Below are positions 44,104-53,429 of a DNA stretch of 64,000 bases, one piece after another. The notes below the pieces were generated by a model. That model had not been told where the DNA came from. It was given only the letters and a program-made list of their open reading frames with translations, and searched no databases. The translations under genes were made by a program, and so were the position numbers. Each line of letters begins with the position of its first letter. Position 1 is the stretch's first letter. The DNA is from Acidobacteriota bacterium (lineage in GTDB: Bacteria; Acidobacteriota; Terriglobia; Terriglobales; Acidobacteriaceae). The stretch lies in contig QIAA01000179.1 in the NCBI GenBank assembly GCA_003224905.1, positions 1-64,000 of the forward strand. The letters are read 5' to 3'.

Positions 44104-44754
44104 ATGCGTGGGCCTCTTGTTTCCGCGCTCTTAGCCCTCCTGGTGGGCAGTGCATGGCCTCAAGTGCGCGGCGGAGCAGTGCACATGGCCGCGCCTCATA
44201 ATGCTGGATTTGTAAGCCGGGGCGCTGTGTTCGCAGGTTCTCCCCGTTTCGGCATTCGCTTTCATTCCGGATTTCGTGGCCCGTTCTTCAACCGCCGCTT
44301 CCACCACCGAAGCTTTTCCTCCTTCGGAGCTGCGTGGAGGTACTACGGGTATCCTGGCTACTACTACGCAGACTACTCGTACGCTCCGGACAGGTATAGC
44401 GCGTACGACCGGTCGCTTGGCTATGAGCAGAGTCGCGAACTGGCCGCGGAGATCGATCGCCTAAGCGATGAAATTGAGCGCCTGCGGGAGGAACAGCAAG
44501 CCCGGTACGCCGCTGCGTCGGTGCCAACGCCGGCAATTCCGAGGCGTGCGGAGAAATCCGAGCCCAGCGAACCAACTATTCTCGTGTTTCAGGATAAACA
44601 CACACAGGAAGTCCGCAACTACGCGATCGTTGGTCAGACGCTCTGGATCTTCACCGAGCAGCGTGCGCACAAGCTGCCGCTGTCCTCGTTGGACATCGCA
44701 GCCACCAGGAACGCGAACGAAGAGCATGGGGTTGAGTTCCGCGTTCCGAGATAA
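44104..44754 (+). CDS. secreted protein with Arg/Phe/Tyr-rich region and coiled coil
   Basis: 216 residues. Signal peptide MRGPLVSALLALLVGSAWPQ, then low-complexity sequence (FHSGFRGPFFNRRFHHRSFS, YYGYPGYYYADYSYAP), a coiled coil (SRELAAEIDRLSDEIERLRE) and a small C-terminal domain (EPTILVFQDKHTQEVRNYAI, GQTLWIFTEQRAHKLPLSSL) common in acidobacterial secreted proteins. Periplasmic or surface. Convergent with the TPR gene that ends 2 nt after it. Function unknown. Confidence 0.65.
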   Translation: MRGPLVSALLALLVGSAWPQVRGGAVHMAAPHNAGFVSRGAVFAGSPRFGIRFHSGFRGPFFNRRFHHRSFSSFGAAWRYYGYPGYYYADYSYAPDRYSAYDRSLGYEQSRELAAEIDRLSDEIERLREEQQARYAAASVPTPAIPRRAEKSEPSEPTILVFQDKHTQEVRNYAIVGQTLWIFTEQRAHKLPLSSLDIAATRNANEEHGVEFRVPR

Positions 44755-44755
44755 G

Positions 44756-45493
44756 CTAGGCAGGTAAACGCTTCAGCAACCCGCCGGCCCGCCGAAACCA
44801 CGGGCGTTCGCGACGTTTCAAGTACCCCGGCAGCGTGGGCTTCTTTGCCAAAATCTTCTGCGCCCACTCGCGCGCTTCGGCGTTGCGTTGCTGGGAGAAA
44901 AGAAAGTCCGCGTAGTTGTAATACGTTTCCGACAGCGTAGAGATAGTGGTTACACGCTGAAACCAGGCTTCCGCTCTTTCGGCCTGGCCCGTTTTTGCGT
45001 ACGCGTGCGCTAAAAGACCGGTGGCGCGGTGGAAATCATACTTGGGATCTTTGGCTACGACTCGCTCGAGATCCGGAATTGCAGCGGAGAAATCCTGCAG
45101 CTCGATTTCCGCAATCGCGCGGCGGTAAAACGGATCGGGAGAATCGGTGCGCGAGGAAATCGCTTTGTCATAGCACTGGCGGGCGCGGGTGAATTTCCTC
45201 TCTTCTAAATAAAGATCAGCTAACTCTTCGTAATTTCCCGCGGAAGGATTGTCAAGAATCGCCGCCTCCAGTTCGTGAATTCTGCGTCGCCGCGGAAACG
45301 CCCGAAACGACTGCCGCAGCAGCCCCATGTCGGGCAGCACTTCAGCGGCGATGTAAACCAAAGCTCCAAGTCCTCCGCCGAACAAGATGATCCATAACCA
45401 ATAAGTGTCCGGACGGCGCCGGATGAAATGAACAATGGCCGCGCCCTGCAGAATGATGCCCCAGGGATAAAACAAATAAAAAAGTGACGACAT
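44756..45493 (-). CDS. membrane-anchored TPR protein
   Basis: 245 residues: two N-terminal transmembrane helices (YLFYPWGIILQGAAIVHFI; WLWIILFGGGLGALVYIAAE) like a phospholipase-D-nuclease N-terminal hairpin, then four to five TPRs (NYEELADLYLEERKFTRARQ, CYDKAISSRTDSPDPFYRRA, LLAHAYAKTGQAERAEAWFQ). Inner-membrane scaffold; partner unknown. ATG 45493; a frame extension to 45532 looks non-coding. Confidence 0.75.
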   Translation of the reverse strand: MSSLFYLFYPWGIILQGAAIVHFIRRRPDTYWLWIILFGGGLGALVYIAAEVLPDMGLLRQSFRAFPRRRRIHELEAAILDNPSAGNYEELADLYLEERKFTRARQCYDKAISSRTDSPDPFYRRAIAEIELQDFSAAIPDLERVVAKDPKYDFHRATGLLAHAYAKTGQAERAEAWFQRVTTISTLSETYYNYADFLFSQQRNAEAREWAQKILAKKPTLPGYLKRRERPWFRRAGGLLKRLPA

Positions 45494-45612
45494 GCTCGGA
45501 TGGTGCGAAACTATAGCACGTCTTCCCGCCATCGCACGGCGTCGAGTATTCCCCTGGAATTACCTCGGTACCGCACATCCTTCGTGTCCGCTAACCTAAT
45601 TAGGAGATTCCT

Positions 45613-47448
45613 ATGGCCGCGAAAAGTTTGGGTGATCTCGACTGGAAGACGCTTCTAACCCAGAGCTTTCATCCTCCTCCTGTTGCGTGGGAGGATCAGG
45701 TTCTCTACTTTTTATTGCCGGATCGATTCTCGGACGGCAGCGAACGCGACTATCTCGACATTGCGGGAAATCCGGTCACAACTGGAGCAACTCCAAAATT
45801 CGACAGGAGTAAAGATTTCGGAAATGCGATCCAGACTCCAGGTGACGCGCAAAAATGGAGCGACGCGGGCGGCGTCTTTGTCGGCGGGAAGTTAACTGGA
45901 ATTACCAGCAAGCTCGGATATTTGCGCCGCATGGGCGTTACCGCGATCTGGGTTGGACCGATCTTCAAGCAGGTGGCGTTTCAGGAAACCTACCACGGTT
46001 ACGGCGTTCAGAGCTTTCTTGATGTCGACCCGCATTTCGGGACCGCCGCAGATTTGCAGACTCTGGTGAAGACGGCCCACGCCAATGGCATCTACGTCAT
46101 TCTCGACATCATTCTGAACCACACCGGCGATGTGTTTTCTTATGGCAACGGGGATCCGAACTGGAGCGGAACTGTATATCCAGTGCAGGGCTTCAATGAT
46201 TCCAAGGGAAACGCGAGTCTGCCCTTCGGTCCCATCGACCTCAGCAAATCCCCCACTGCGTTTCCGGATGGCGCGGTGTGGCCAAAGGAGTTTCAGGACT
46301 CGTCCATCTTTACTCGTAAAGGCGCAATCCGGAACTGGGACTACGATCCTGAATACCGCGAAGGCGATTTCTTCGATCTCAAGGACATCGATCTCGGCCT
46401 AGCGGTGCCCGACAGCTACGAGCCAACCCCCGCGCTGGATGCGCTCTGTGAAGTCTACAAATTCTGGATCGCTTTCGCCGATGTAGATGGCTATCGCATC
46501 GACACGGTGAAACACATGGGCGATGGACCGACGCGCTACTTCGCATCGGTGATCCACGAATTTGCTGAAAGCTTGGGCAAGGAGAATCTTCTGCTGGTGG
46601 GAGAAGTGACTGGCGGTCGCGTGAAAGCCTTCGACACGGTAGAAACGACGGGGATCGATGCGGCGCTCGGCATCGATGACGTGCAGGACAAGCTGGAGTA
46701 TCTGATCAAGGGCTATCGCAATCCGCTCGACTACTTCGATCTTTTCCGCAATTCACTGCAGATGCAGAAAGATTCGCACGTCTGGTTCCGCAACAAAGTG
46801 GTGACGATGATCGATGACCACGACCAGATTCGAAAAGGAAATAACAAGGCCCGCTTCTGCGCTAACGACCAGGGAGACAAGCTGATTCTCAGCGCAATCG
46901 CGCTGAACCTGTGCACGCTGGGAATTCCCTGCGTTTATTACGGAAGCGAACAGGCGTTCGACGGAGCGGGAGGAAATGACCGTTACATTCGCGAAGCCAT
47001 CTTCGGTGGAGCATTCGGCGCGTTTAGAAGCCGAAACCGCCATTGCTTTGACGAGGGGAACACGATTTACAAAGAACTTGGAAAAATCGCAAAGATTCGG
47101 GGGCGCGAAATAGCGTTGCGTCGCGGCCGGCAATATCTACGACAAATCTCCGGGGACGGAATGAACTTTGGATTCCCATTCATCCTGGGAAGCCGTATGC
47201 GATCACTCGTCGCCTGGTCACGTCTCTTCGTGGACGAAGAAATTCTGCTGGCCGTCAACACTGATCCGGATGGGTCAACCGCGTCCTGGGTCACAATTGA
47301 CAACGGACTGCACCAGGCGGGAGACAAACTGAGCTGCCTCTATTCGACAGACAACACACAAATCGGTACGACGCTTTCGGCGGAGAATCGCAATGGCAAG
47401 GCAGTGCGAGTCTCCGTCCCGGCGGGAGGATTTGTGATGTACAAGTGA
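45613..47448 (+). CDS. GH13 alpha-amylase-family glycoside hydrolase
   Basis: 611 residues, no signal peptide, thus cytosolic. Conserved GH13 regions: DIILNHTGD (I), GYRIDTVKHM with the Asp nucleophile (II), LLVGEVTGG with the Glu acid/base (III) and MIDDHDQIR (IV, with a DHD variant of the usual NHD). C-terminal beta domain follows (SLVAWSRLFVDEEILLAVNT). Acts on alpha-glucans or oligosaccharides; sub-specificity, such as amylase or glucanotransferase, cannot be decided. ATG with TTAGGAGATTCCT upstream. Confidence 0.88.
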   Translation: MAAKSLGDLDWKTLLTQSFHPPPVAWEDQVLYFLLPDRFSDGSERDYLDIAGNPVTTGATPKFDRSKDFGNAIQTPGDAQKWSDAGGVFVGGKLTGITSKLGYLRRMGVTAIWVGPIFKQVAFQETYHGYGVQSFLDVDPHFGTAADLQTLVKTAHANGIYVILDIILNHTGDVFSYGNGDPNWSGTVYPVQGFNDSKGNASLPFGPIDLSKSPTAFPDGAVWPKEFQDSSIFTRKGAIRNWDYDPEYREGDFFDLKDIDLGLAVPDSYEPTPALDALCEVYKFWIAFADVDGYRIDTVKHMGDGPTRYFASVIHEFAESLGKENLLLVGEVTGGRVKAFDTVETTGIDAALGIDDVQDKLEYLIKGYRNPLDYFDLFRNSLQMQKDSHVWFRNKVVTMIDDHDQIRKGNNKARFCANDQGDKLILSAIALNLCTLGIPCVYYGSEQAFDGAGGNDRYIREAIFGGAFGAFRSRNRHCFDEGNTIYKELGKIAKIRGREIALRRGRQYLRQISGDGMNFGFPFILGSRMRSLVAWSRLFVDEEILLAVNTDPDGSTASWVTIDNGLHQAGDKLSCLYSTDNTQIGTTLSAENRNGKAVRVSVPAGGFVMYK

Positions 47449-47458
47449 TTTTGTGTAC

Positions 47459-47863
47459 TTACGGTGAATCTAGGAGCTCCGAGTCGTGTTTGGAGAAAAC
47501 CGCGCGCAGGGCTGCGGCGTTCCGATCGGTCATCTTGTGTATGTCTTGAATCAAGCCATAGATATTCGGAGTCATGATCAGGAGATAACGCAAGCGGCCA
47601 GCGCCTGGATTCCAGTATGTGTGCGGCGTCCCACGCGGCACCAGCACGGCTGATCCGGCGTGCGCCTCGACTTCGTCGTTGCCCATCTTCACGCGAAGCA
47701 TTCCCTCCAGCACGTACCAGGCTTCATCGTCATGATGATGAAGATGAAGCGGGGCAATGTAGCGCGGCGGTCCGGCAGGACCTCCGGCATCCTGCCACTC
47801 AGCAATGACAAAGGAACTCTCTAAACCCCCAATCACACTTCCAGCCAGCGGGGAAACGAGCAT
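47459..47863 (-). CDS. cupin-domain protein
   Basis: 134 residues from ATG 47863, which has GAGG at good distance; an ATG at 47899 is possible. Single cupin barrel: PLHLHHHDDEAWYVLEGMLR with the His/Glu metal ligands, and VLVPRGTPHTYWNPGAGRLR. Metal-binding small enzyme or sensor of unknown substrate. Convergent with the GH13 gene (stop codons 10 nt apart). Confidence 0.85.
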   Translation of the reverse strand: MLVSPLAGSVIGGLESSFVIAEWQDAGGPAGPPRYIAPLHLHHHDDEAWYVLEGMLRVKMGNDEVEAHAGSAVLVPRGTPHTYWNPGAGRLRYLLIMTPNIYGLIQDIHKMTDRNAAALRAVFSKHDSELLDSP

Positions 47864-48012
47864 GGTCAAAACCTCGTGTAACGATGTGAAGTCCGTCATC
47901 TTTGGCTCAAAGAACGCAATCTGCACTCTACAGGCAAAGAGGAGGTTTTTGGCAATTCTCGTTCATCCACCAACCAACAACGAGCACCGAATTGCGAATG
48001 ATAAAATCCAAC

Positions 48013-48858
48013 ATGGTGAGAGTTCCCATCCGCCTGCTCGCCGTTGATATTGACGGCACTCTGCTCAATCCCCAATTTCAAATTGCTGAAGGTGACTTGG
48101 CCGCGTTGCGCCGCGCTCGTGAAGAAGGAATTGAGATTATTGTCGTCACAGGCCGGAGGCACACCTTCGCGCTGCCGATCGTCCAGCAGCTTGGTTTCGA
48201 TCTTTGGGTCATCAGTTCCAATGGCGCCATTACCCGATCCCTCGCCGGAAAAACTTTTCATCGTGACCTGTTACCGGCTGAAACCTGCCGCAGGCTTTGC
48301 CGCAGCATGCAAGAATTCCGCGGTAACACGGTACTCACTTTTGATACCGAATCAAAGGGCGCCATTGTTCTGGAGCGCATGGATGAAGTGACTTCGAGCA
48401 TTCAGCGCTGGCTGGAAAAGAACATGCAATACATTGATTTTGTTGTTCCGGTCGAAGATTCACTAACGACCGACCCTGTGCAGGCCATGTTCTGTGGCCC
48501 GATTCCGCGCATGCACGAAGCCCTAAATTTGCTCGCGGCCAGTGGGCTGAAGAACAACATCACGGTGCTTCGCACGGAATACCCGATTCGCGATCTCTCA
48601 ATCGTGGACGTACTGAATCGCGGATGCTCCAAAGGCCACGCGCTGGAACGCTGGGCAAAGCATCGCGGTATTCCGCGAGAACAGGTCATGGCCATTGGTG
48701 ACAACTTCAACGACATAGAAATGCTTGCCTTTGCCGGAGTGCCGTTTATCATGGGAAACGCCTGCGAGGAGTTGCGCCGCAACGGCTGGGCGGTCACATT
48801 GCCTAACGATCAGTGCGGCGTGGCCTCAGCTATTGAACAAGTTCTGGGTAAGACATAA
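48013..48858 (+). CDS. Cof-type HAD-IIB phosphatase
   Basis: 281 residues: motif I LLAVDIDGTLLNPQFQ, motif II in EIIVVTGRRH, motif IV MAIGDNFNDIEMLAFAGVPF, and a Cof-type cap domain. Dephosphorylates sugar phosphates, nucleotides or flavin phosphates in characterised relatives. ATG 48013 fits the family N-terminus; TAAAAT six nt before it suggests a leaderless message. The frame runs open upstream to 47902 but that part looks non-coding. Confidence 0.88.
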   Translation: MVRVPIRLLAVDIDGTLLNPQFQIAEGDLAALRRAREEGIEIIVVTGRRHTFALPIVQQLGFDLWVISSNGAITRSLAGKTFHRDLLPAETCRRLCRSMQEFRGNTVLTFDTESKGAIVLERMDEVTSSIQRWLEKNMQYIDFVVPVEDSLTTDPVQAMFCGPIPRMHEALNLLAASGLKNNITVLRTEYPIRDLSIVDVLNRGCSKGHALERWAKHRGIPREQVMAIGDNFNDIEMLAFAGVPFIMGNACEELRRNGWAVTLPNDQCGVASAIEQVLGKT

Positions 48859-48876
48859 GTGGAAGTTTGAGGTGCC

Positions 48877-49665
48877 GTGCAACTTCGAGAGAAATTTGCG
48901 GTTGGAATTATCCTGCTGAGTTTTTTCACGGCTGCCTTTTCGTCGGACTTGGCTGTCCTGCGCAACGGTTTCTCCATCCGCCATGAAAGAAGAGAAACGG
49001 TGGGCGCGGTCACGCGACTTTACACCACGCCTGACAAGGCGGGATTCGTAGACATCGCAACTGACCAAATCGATCACTTTGAAAAAGACCTGACTCCGCC
49101 TCCGGTACTTGCGCCAGCGCCAACAACGGCAGCAGTCCGACCCACTCCCCAGCGTCTGGATGATGTTGTGAATCTCATCAGCAATCGCCACCATCTCGAT
49201 CCTGATCTGGTGAACAGCGTCATTCGGGCAGAAAGCGGATTTCACACCCGGGCGCTTTCTCCGAAAGGAGCGCAGGGGTTGATGCAACTGATGCCGCAAA
49301 CAGCTTCGCAGCTGGGGGTGACGAATCCATTTGAAGCCAATGCGAATGTCGAGGGTGGCACCCGGTATCTGCGGGAATTGCTGGAGCGGTATAACTTTGA
49401 TCTGATTAAAGCCCTTGCGGCGTACAACGCAGGCCCGCATCGCGTGGAACAATATCATGGCGTACCGCCATATTATGAGACTCGTGCCTATGTGGCGCGC
49501 ATTGTTCGCGATTTCAACCGCAAGAAACTCGCGCAACAGAAAGTGGCTGCGGCGCAAACCGCGGTAGCACGCAAGAAACCTACTACTGTAAAGCAGGTCG
49601 TCGGGCCAGTTGCACAATCGGCCTTTTTGCCGCAAAGCGTAGCCGCCGCTAAGAACGCAAAGTAA
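48877..49665 (+). CDS. secreted lytic transglycosylase (SLT domain)
   Basis: 262 residues. Signal peptide (KFAVGIILLSFFTAAFSSDL), a small N-terminal part, a proline linker, and an SLT domain: SVIRAESGFHTRALSPKGAQ with catalytic Glu, GLMQLMPQTASQLGV, ALAAYNAGPHRVEQYHGVPP and YETRAYVARIV. Cleaves peptidoglycan glycan strands to 1,6-anhydroMurNAc ends. GTG start. 18 nt after the HAD gene, so probably one transcript. Confidence 0.9.
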   Translation: MQLREKFAVGIILLSFFTAAFSSDLAVLRNGFSIRHERRETVGAVTRLYTTPDKAGFVDIATDQIDHFEKDLTPPPVLAPAPTTAAVRPTPQRLDDVVNLISNRHHLDPDLVNSVIRAESGFHTRALSPKGAQGLMQLMPQTASQLGVTNPFEANANVEGGTRYLRELLERYNFDLIKALAAYNAGPHRVEQYHGVPPYYETRAYVARIVRDFNRKKLAQQKVAAAQTAVARKKPTTVKQVVGPVAQSAFLPQSVAAAKNAK

Positions 49666-49929
49666 ATTGCCGCTTATAGGGTTGCCAGACTGTTCCGCGT
49701 TGACCCCCGTCGTCCGGTCATTTACCTTGAAATAGGGGTGTGCGAAATCTTCCAAACACAAGGCACAGATTGTTCTTGGGATTGCTATGCCAACCACACA
49801 ACTCTGGGAGATGGATTTTGCCAAAACGACTGGAAGGCATAGTCTTCCACGAACCCGATGCGGAGCGGGGTTGATGCATCGTTGCCCAAGCACGCTGAGC
49901 TGTTCTGATCTACGTATTCATCTTTGTAG

Positions 49930-50997
49930 ATGAACAAAAAACAAATCCTCCTCTATGGGTTGGCAGCGGTTCTGCTCGCGATTCTCGTTTACATTCAGTT
50001 CCGCACGTGGAGGAACTTTGATTGGGACAAGTTTCTTAGCCAGCTCGATAACATCCGCTGGCTGCACATCTTTCATGCCGTTGCACTGATTTACCTCGCT
50101 TACGTGATGCGCGCCATTCGCTGGAAAATCTTTCTTCGCCCGGTGCGCAGGAATGCGTCCTCCATCCGTCTCATAGCACCCACAATCATCGGTTTTACCG
50201 GCTTGGCCCTGCTGGGACGTCCGGGGGAGTTGATCCGACCTTATCTCATCGCCCGACGAGAAAATCTGAGTTTTTCTTCCCAGATTGCTGTCTGGGCAGT
50301 GGAGCGCATTTTCGACATCGGCGCGTTTACGATTCTGCTCATTGCCGCCGCCTTCGTCGCAACCGCGCCTAAACGCCTTTCGTATTATTCGAGCTTTCGA
50401 GAAGCGGGCATGGCCTTTGCCGGCTTGGTTTTCGGGCTTACACTGGCTGCGATCATCGTCAGTCGAAGCGGCGAAGTGTTGGCACAATGGGTGGAACGGC
50501 GCTTTGCTCATCTTGCGTCGAATCTTGCACATCGCATAGCACTTCGCATCCGTGAATTCCGCAGCGGACTGGACACCATCCATAGTCCTAGCTCGTTCTT
50601 TTCGGCGACAGCGGTATCGATCGTGATGTGGTGCGTGATTGCTGTCGCTTACAAAGAAGTGACCCATGCGTACGGAGCAGACGAACTGGAAATCCCCCAA
50701 ACTCAGGTTCTGCTGCTCATGGGGTCCAGCATGGTGGGCTCAATTATTCAGTTGCCCGGCGTCGGTGGCGGCTCGCAACTCGCCACCATCGCCGCGCTCG
50801 AACATATTTTCGACGTCCCCAAAGAACTCGCGGCCAGTTGCGGAATCATGCTGTGGCTGGTGACGTTCGTTGCGGTCGTGCCGCTTGGTCTTTTCCTGGC
50901 CCATCGGGAGCGGCTCTCGTTGCGACAGCTTTCCCAGGAGAGCCACGTCGCCGAGCAGTCGGGTGCGGATCCTTCTGCGCCGGCGGCTTCGTCCTGA
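49930..50997 (+). CDS. AglD/MprF-like lysylphosphatidylglycerol synthase transmembrane protein (UPF0104)
   Basis: 355 residues, about eight transmembrane helices: ILLYGLAAVLLAILVYIQF, HAVALIYLAYVMRAIRWKIF, IIGFTGLALLGRPGELIRPY and VGSIIQLPGVGGGSQLATIA, the hallmark segments of the family. Related proteins flip or transfer lipids or glycolipid intermediates; only the membrane part is present, without the MprF synthase domain. No clear Shine-Dalgarno at ATG 49930. Confidence 0.83.
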   Translation: MNKKQILLYGLAAVLLAILVYIQFRTWRNFDWDKFLSQLDNIRWLHIFHAVALIYLAYVMRAIRWKIFLRPVRRNASSIRLIAPTIIGFTGLALLGRPGELIRPYLIARRENLSFSSQIAVWAVERIFDIGAFTILLIAAAFVATAPKRLSYYSSFREAGMAFAGLVFGLTLAAIIVSRSGEVLAQWVERRFAHLASNLAHRIALRIREFRSGLDTIHSPSSFFSATAVSIVMWCVIAVAYKEVTHAYGADELEIPQTQVLLLMGSSMVGSIIQLPGVGGGSQLATIAALEHIFDVPKELAASCGIMLWLVTFVAVVPLGLFLAHRERLSLRQLSQESHVAEQSGADPSAPAASS

Positions 50998-51488
50998 CAC
51001 GTTTATTTCGTCGGCACAATCCTTGTTGGCGGTGATGACTACAAAGGGAATTTAGTGCCAGGAGGATAATCCTTACGACGCCAGCTAAAGTCATGGCAGC
51101 ATATGCTTGCTGTTGATTGAGGAGAAAGCACATATTCCCCTGACGAAGGCCTGAGATCCTTACTAACTTCTTATCCGCTCCTTAGTACCTGCTCATGGCC
51201 CCCGTGCTCTAATCAAGTGTACGTTTGGGGGTGGTCAGGTGTGGCAAATTATCGGATCACTGCCAGCTATGGCGGTTCTTCTTCTATTGCATTTGCCGAA
51301 GCTTGTGATGTGCAGTTCGGCAAGGCCTCTGTCATCCGAGCGAAACTCACAGAAAGAGGGCCTGAATAAAAGGTCTCGCAATGTTGGCTCACGAGACCGC
51401 GAGTCGATTCCAAGCTCCAATGGACAGGATTATTCGAAGTTGACTGCAGCCAGGCCTGCATTCTGAGTGTTAGGGGAGGAGATCTGTC
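50998..51488. other. upstream regulatory region of the potassium locus
   Basis: Contains a triple TTA box (51160-51192) and TCTAAT -10 (51208-51213), listed separately. A GTG frame at 51239-51466 (MWQIIGSLPAMAVLLLLHLP then a polar non-descript tail, 75 residues) has a G-rich upstream and a hydrophobic start; it may be a leader peptide but its tail does not look like protein. Nothing recognised from 50998 to about 51150. Confidence 0.45.
51160..51213 (+). promoter_or_regulatory. phased TTA-box array and -10 (putative KdpE/OmpR-family operator), copy 1
   Basis: TTA starts at 51160, 51171 and 51182, exactly 11 bp apart (TTACTAACTTC, TTATCCGCTCC, TTAGTACCTGC). TCTAAT at 51208 begins 26 bp after the third box. 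Direct repeats at one helical turn overlapping the -35 are typical of OmpR/PhoB-family activators. The same geometry occurs at 51658. Confidence 0.65.
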
Positions 51489-51581
51489 ATGCTGAATTTC
51501 ATTTTTCTGGTTTGCATGTTGTCATTTGTGGTTTCAGTGGCCTATGCGCTGCTTTCTTATTCGGCTCCTTCAAAGAAGTGA
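51489..51581 (+). CDS. 30-residue single-helix membrane protein
   Basis: MLNFIFLVCMLSFVVSVAYA then LLSYSAPSKK. Very strong ribosome site, GGGGAGGAGATCTGTC before ATG. One transmembrane helix with a short basic tail, the same design as KdpF. It sits between the two TTA-box promoters, upstream of the porin and kdp genes, so may be an accessory subunit or regulator of potassium uptake. Confidence 0.7.
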   Translation: MLNFIFLVCMLSFVVSVAYALLSYSAPSKK

Positions 51582-51963
51582 CTTTCCTCTCACGCCGTTT
51601 ACCTTTACTTCAGTCCAAGCCCGATACAACCGGCCATCCTCTCTAGATTCCTCGGCCTTACAAACATCTTATGAACGTCTTACCCGGATTTTACGGGTCG
51701 CGTTATCCAATACGAGTGTCAGGAAAGGCTAAAGGAGGTGGGGCGATCAGTAAGCCTCAGGTCACCCCGTAGTTCAAATCGCTGTGACAATGATTCTCCT
51801 GTGCGTGATGGGCGCTGCGTTCTGCGCACGATTTCTCGTTGCCGTTAGCAAGGAGCGAAGAATCGGGCGGATCGGCGGCGTGCAACGTCTCCGGATCAAT
51901 GCCGATGAAGTGTTTCCCAAACACTCTGCCGGCAATGAGCTTGCCCTGAACAAGGCCGGCTGC
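51582..51963. other. regulatory region before the porin-like gene
   Basis: Holds the second TTA-box array (51658-51701). AAAGGAGGTGGGG at about 51731-51743 looks like a ribosome site but no start codon follows at the right distance. An open frame in register with the porin begins at 51784; its ~60 extra residues do not look like protein. Confidence 0.5.
51658..51711 (+). promoter_or_regulatory. phased TTA-box array and -10 (putative KdpE/OmpR-family operator), copy 2
   Basis: TTA starts at 51658, 51669, 51680 and 51691, all 11 bp apart (TTACAAACATC, TTATGAACGTC, TTACCCGGATT, TTACGGGTCGC). TCCAAT at 51706 begins 26 bp after the third box, as in copy 1. Best shared box is TTAnnAACnTC. Confidence 0.68.
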
Positions 51964-53397
51964 ATGAACAGATTGGCGCCTCCAGTCGAAGTCTCTAAGG
52001 CGGAAGCTCGAACCACAATTCAATCTAAATTGCGCTGGGTGATCATGGTTCTGGTAATTGCGGCCACCAGGCTTTCGGCGCAAACGGCAGATTCCAGCGA
52101 TGAAATCCAACAGTTGAAGGCGTTAGTACTGCAACTGCAAACGAGGGTCTCTCAACTGGAAACACAGGCGTCCAAGAAAGACGCGCGGCAACCGGCAAAT
52201 GTTCCCTCGAATGCATTGGTGGAGCGGTCCACAAACGCCAATTCAACCGCACTCACCGAGGTAGACCGCAAAGCTCTGGATTTCCTGCACGACACAACCC
52301 TGAACTTCACCTTCGACGGATACTACGCCTACAACTTTAACCGTCCAGTCGGGCGCGTGAACCTGTTGCGTGCCTATGACGTGAGCTCCAACAGTTTCAG
52401 CATCAATCAGGCAACTGTGATTCTGGAGCAAGCCCCAGATACGTCAAAGGGGCGTCGCTTCGGCGCAAGGCTGGATCTTCAGTACGGACAGGCAACGGAA
52501 ACGCTGCAAGGAAATGCCGCGAATGAACCACGGCCCCAAGCATACAGGCCAATTTTCCAGGCCTACGGAACGTACGTGGCCCCTGTTCTCAAAGGGTTGA
52601 CTATCGACTTTGGGAAATGGGCCAGCGCCATGGGATATGAAAACAACTACAGCAAGGATCAGTTCAACTACTCGCGCTCTTACCTTTTCAATTTTCTGCC
52701 CTTTTACCACATGGGGTTTCGGAACACGCTTGCGGTAAATGACAAGCTAACTCTTGGTTACTGGCTCATCAACGGCGTGCAGCAGACCGAAGACTTCAAC
52801 GGTTTCAAGTCGCATGTGTTCCAGATCGTTGTCAAACCGAGCAAGGCCGTGCAGTGGAACGTGATCTATCACATTGGAAGAGAGCAACGGGATTTGGTCC
52901 CCAACCTGAATCCAGTGCTTTCAACGCTCCCGACACAACCAGGACTCTCCACCACACCCGTGGTCCCGGCACCTGATGGAAGATTCCACCTTCTGGATTC
53001 GTATGCGAGTTGGAGCGCTACTCCTAAGCTGACGCTGGTGGGAGAAGGCGATTACGTCATTAATCGCCGATTTGAGCAGTCTGCTCCCGCACATGTAATC
53101 GGCGGTGCAGCATACGCGCATTACCAGCTCACACCGAAGGTGGCGCTAACCGGACGGGCTGAATACATGTCAGATCGTGGCGGTTTGTTCAGCGGTGTAA
53201 CCCAAGCGTTGAGAGAAACGACCTTGACCTATGAATACAAAATCGCCGATGGTCTTATCAGCCGCCTTGAATGGCGGCGCGATTTTTCTGATCAGCCGTT
53301 CTTTTTGACGGAGACCCCGAGCGTATTGAAGAAAGAACAGAGCACTGCGACCTTGGGCCTGATCTGGTGGTGGGGCCGCAAGCAGGGTTCCTGGTGA
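51964..53397 (+). CDS. outer-membrane beta-barrel porin-like protein with coiled coil
   Basis: 477 residues from ATG 51964. Signal region SKLRWVIMVLVIAATRLSAQ, then a coiled coil (EIQQLKALVLQLQTRVSQLE) as in trimeric porins, a linker and a barrel (DTTLNFTFDGYYAYNFNRPV, GRRFGARLDLQYGQATETL, RSYLFNFLPFYHMGFRNTLA) ending in GLIWWWGRKQGSW with a terminal aromatic. BBP2/porin type. Lies under its own TTA-box promoter and directly before two tiny genes and kdpABC, so a potassium-linked outer-membrane channel is a fair inference. Start uncertain; frame open to 51784. Confidence 0.75.
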   Translation: MNRLAPPVEVSKAEARTTIQSKLRWVIMVLVIAATRLSAQTADSSDEIQQLKALVLQLQTRVSQLETQASKKDARQPANVPSNALVERSTNANSTALTEVDRKALDFLHDTTLNFTFDGYYAYNFNRPVGRVNLLRAYDVSSNSFSINQATVILEQAPDTSKGRRFGARLDLQYGQATETLQGNAANEPRPQAYRPIFQAYGTYVAPVLKGLTIDFGKWASAMGYENNYSKDQFNYSRSYLFNFLPFYHMGFRNTLAVNDKLTLGYWLINGVQQTEDFNGFKSHVFQIVVKPSKAVQWNVIYHIGREQRDLVPNLNPVLSTLPTQPGLSTTPVVPAPDGRFHLLDSYASWSATPKLTLVGEGDYVINRRFEQSAPAHVIGGAAYAHYQLTPKVALTGRAEYMSDRGGLFSGVTQALRETTLTYEYKIADGLISRLEWRRDFSDQPFFLTETPSVLKKEQSTATLGLIWWWGRKQGSW

Positions 53398-53429
53398 CGT
53401 TTGTTCGTGACTTTTAGGGGGGAGACGTT

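Noticed and set aside
49918..50700. 260-residue open frame on the minus strand
   Set aside because: Antisense to the AglD-like membrane protein; composition is that of an antisense frame.
51720..51790. Possible riboswitch upstream of the porin-like gene
   Set aside because: AAAGGAGGTGGGG and nearby GC-rich pairs hinted at structure, but no consensus of the c-di-AMP (ydaO) or other known class could be matched by eye.
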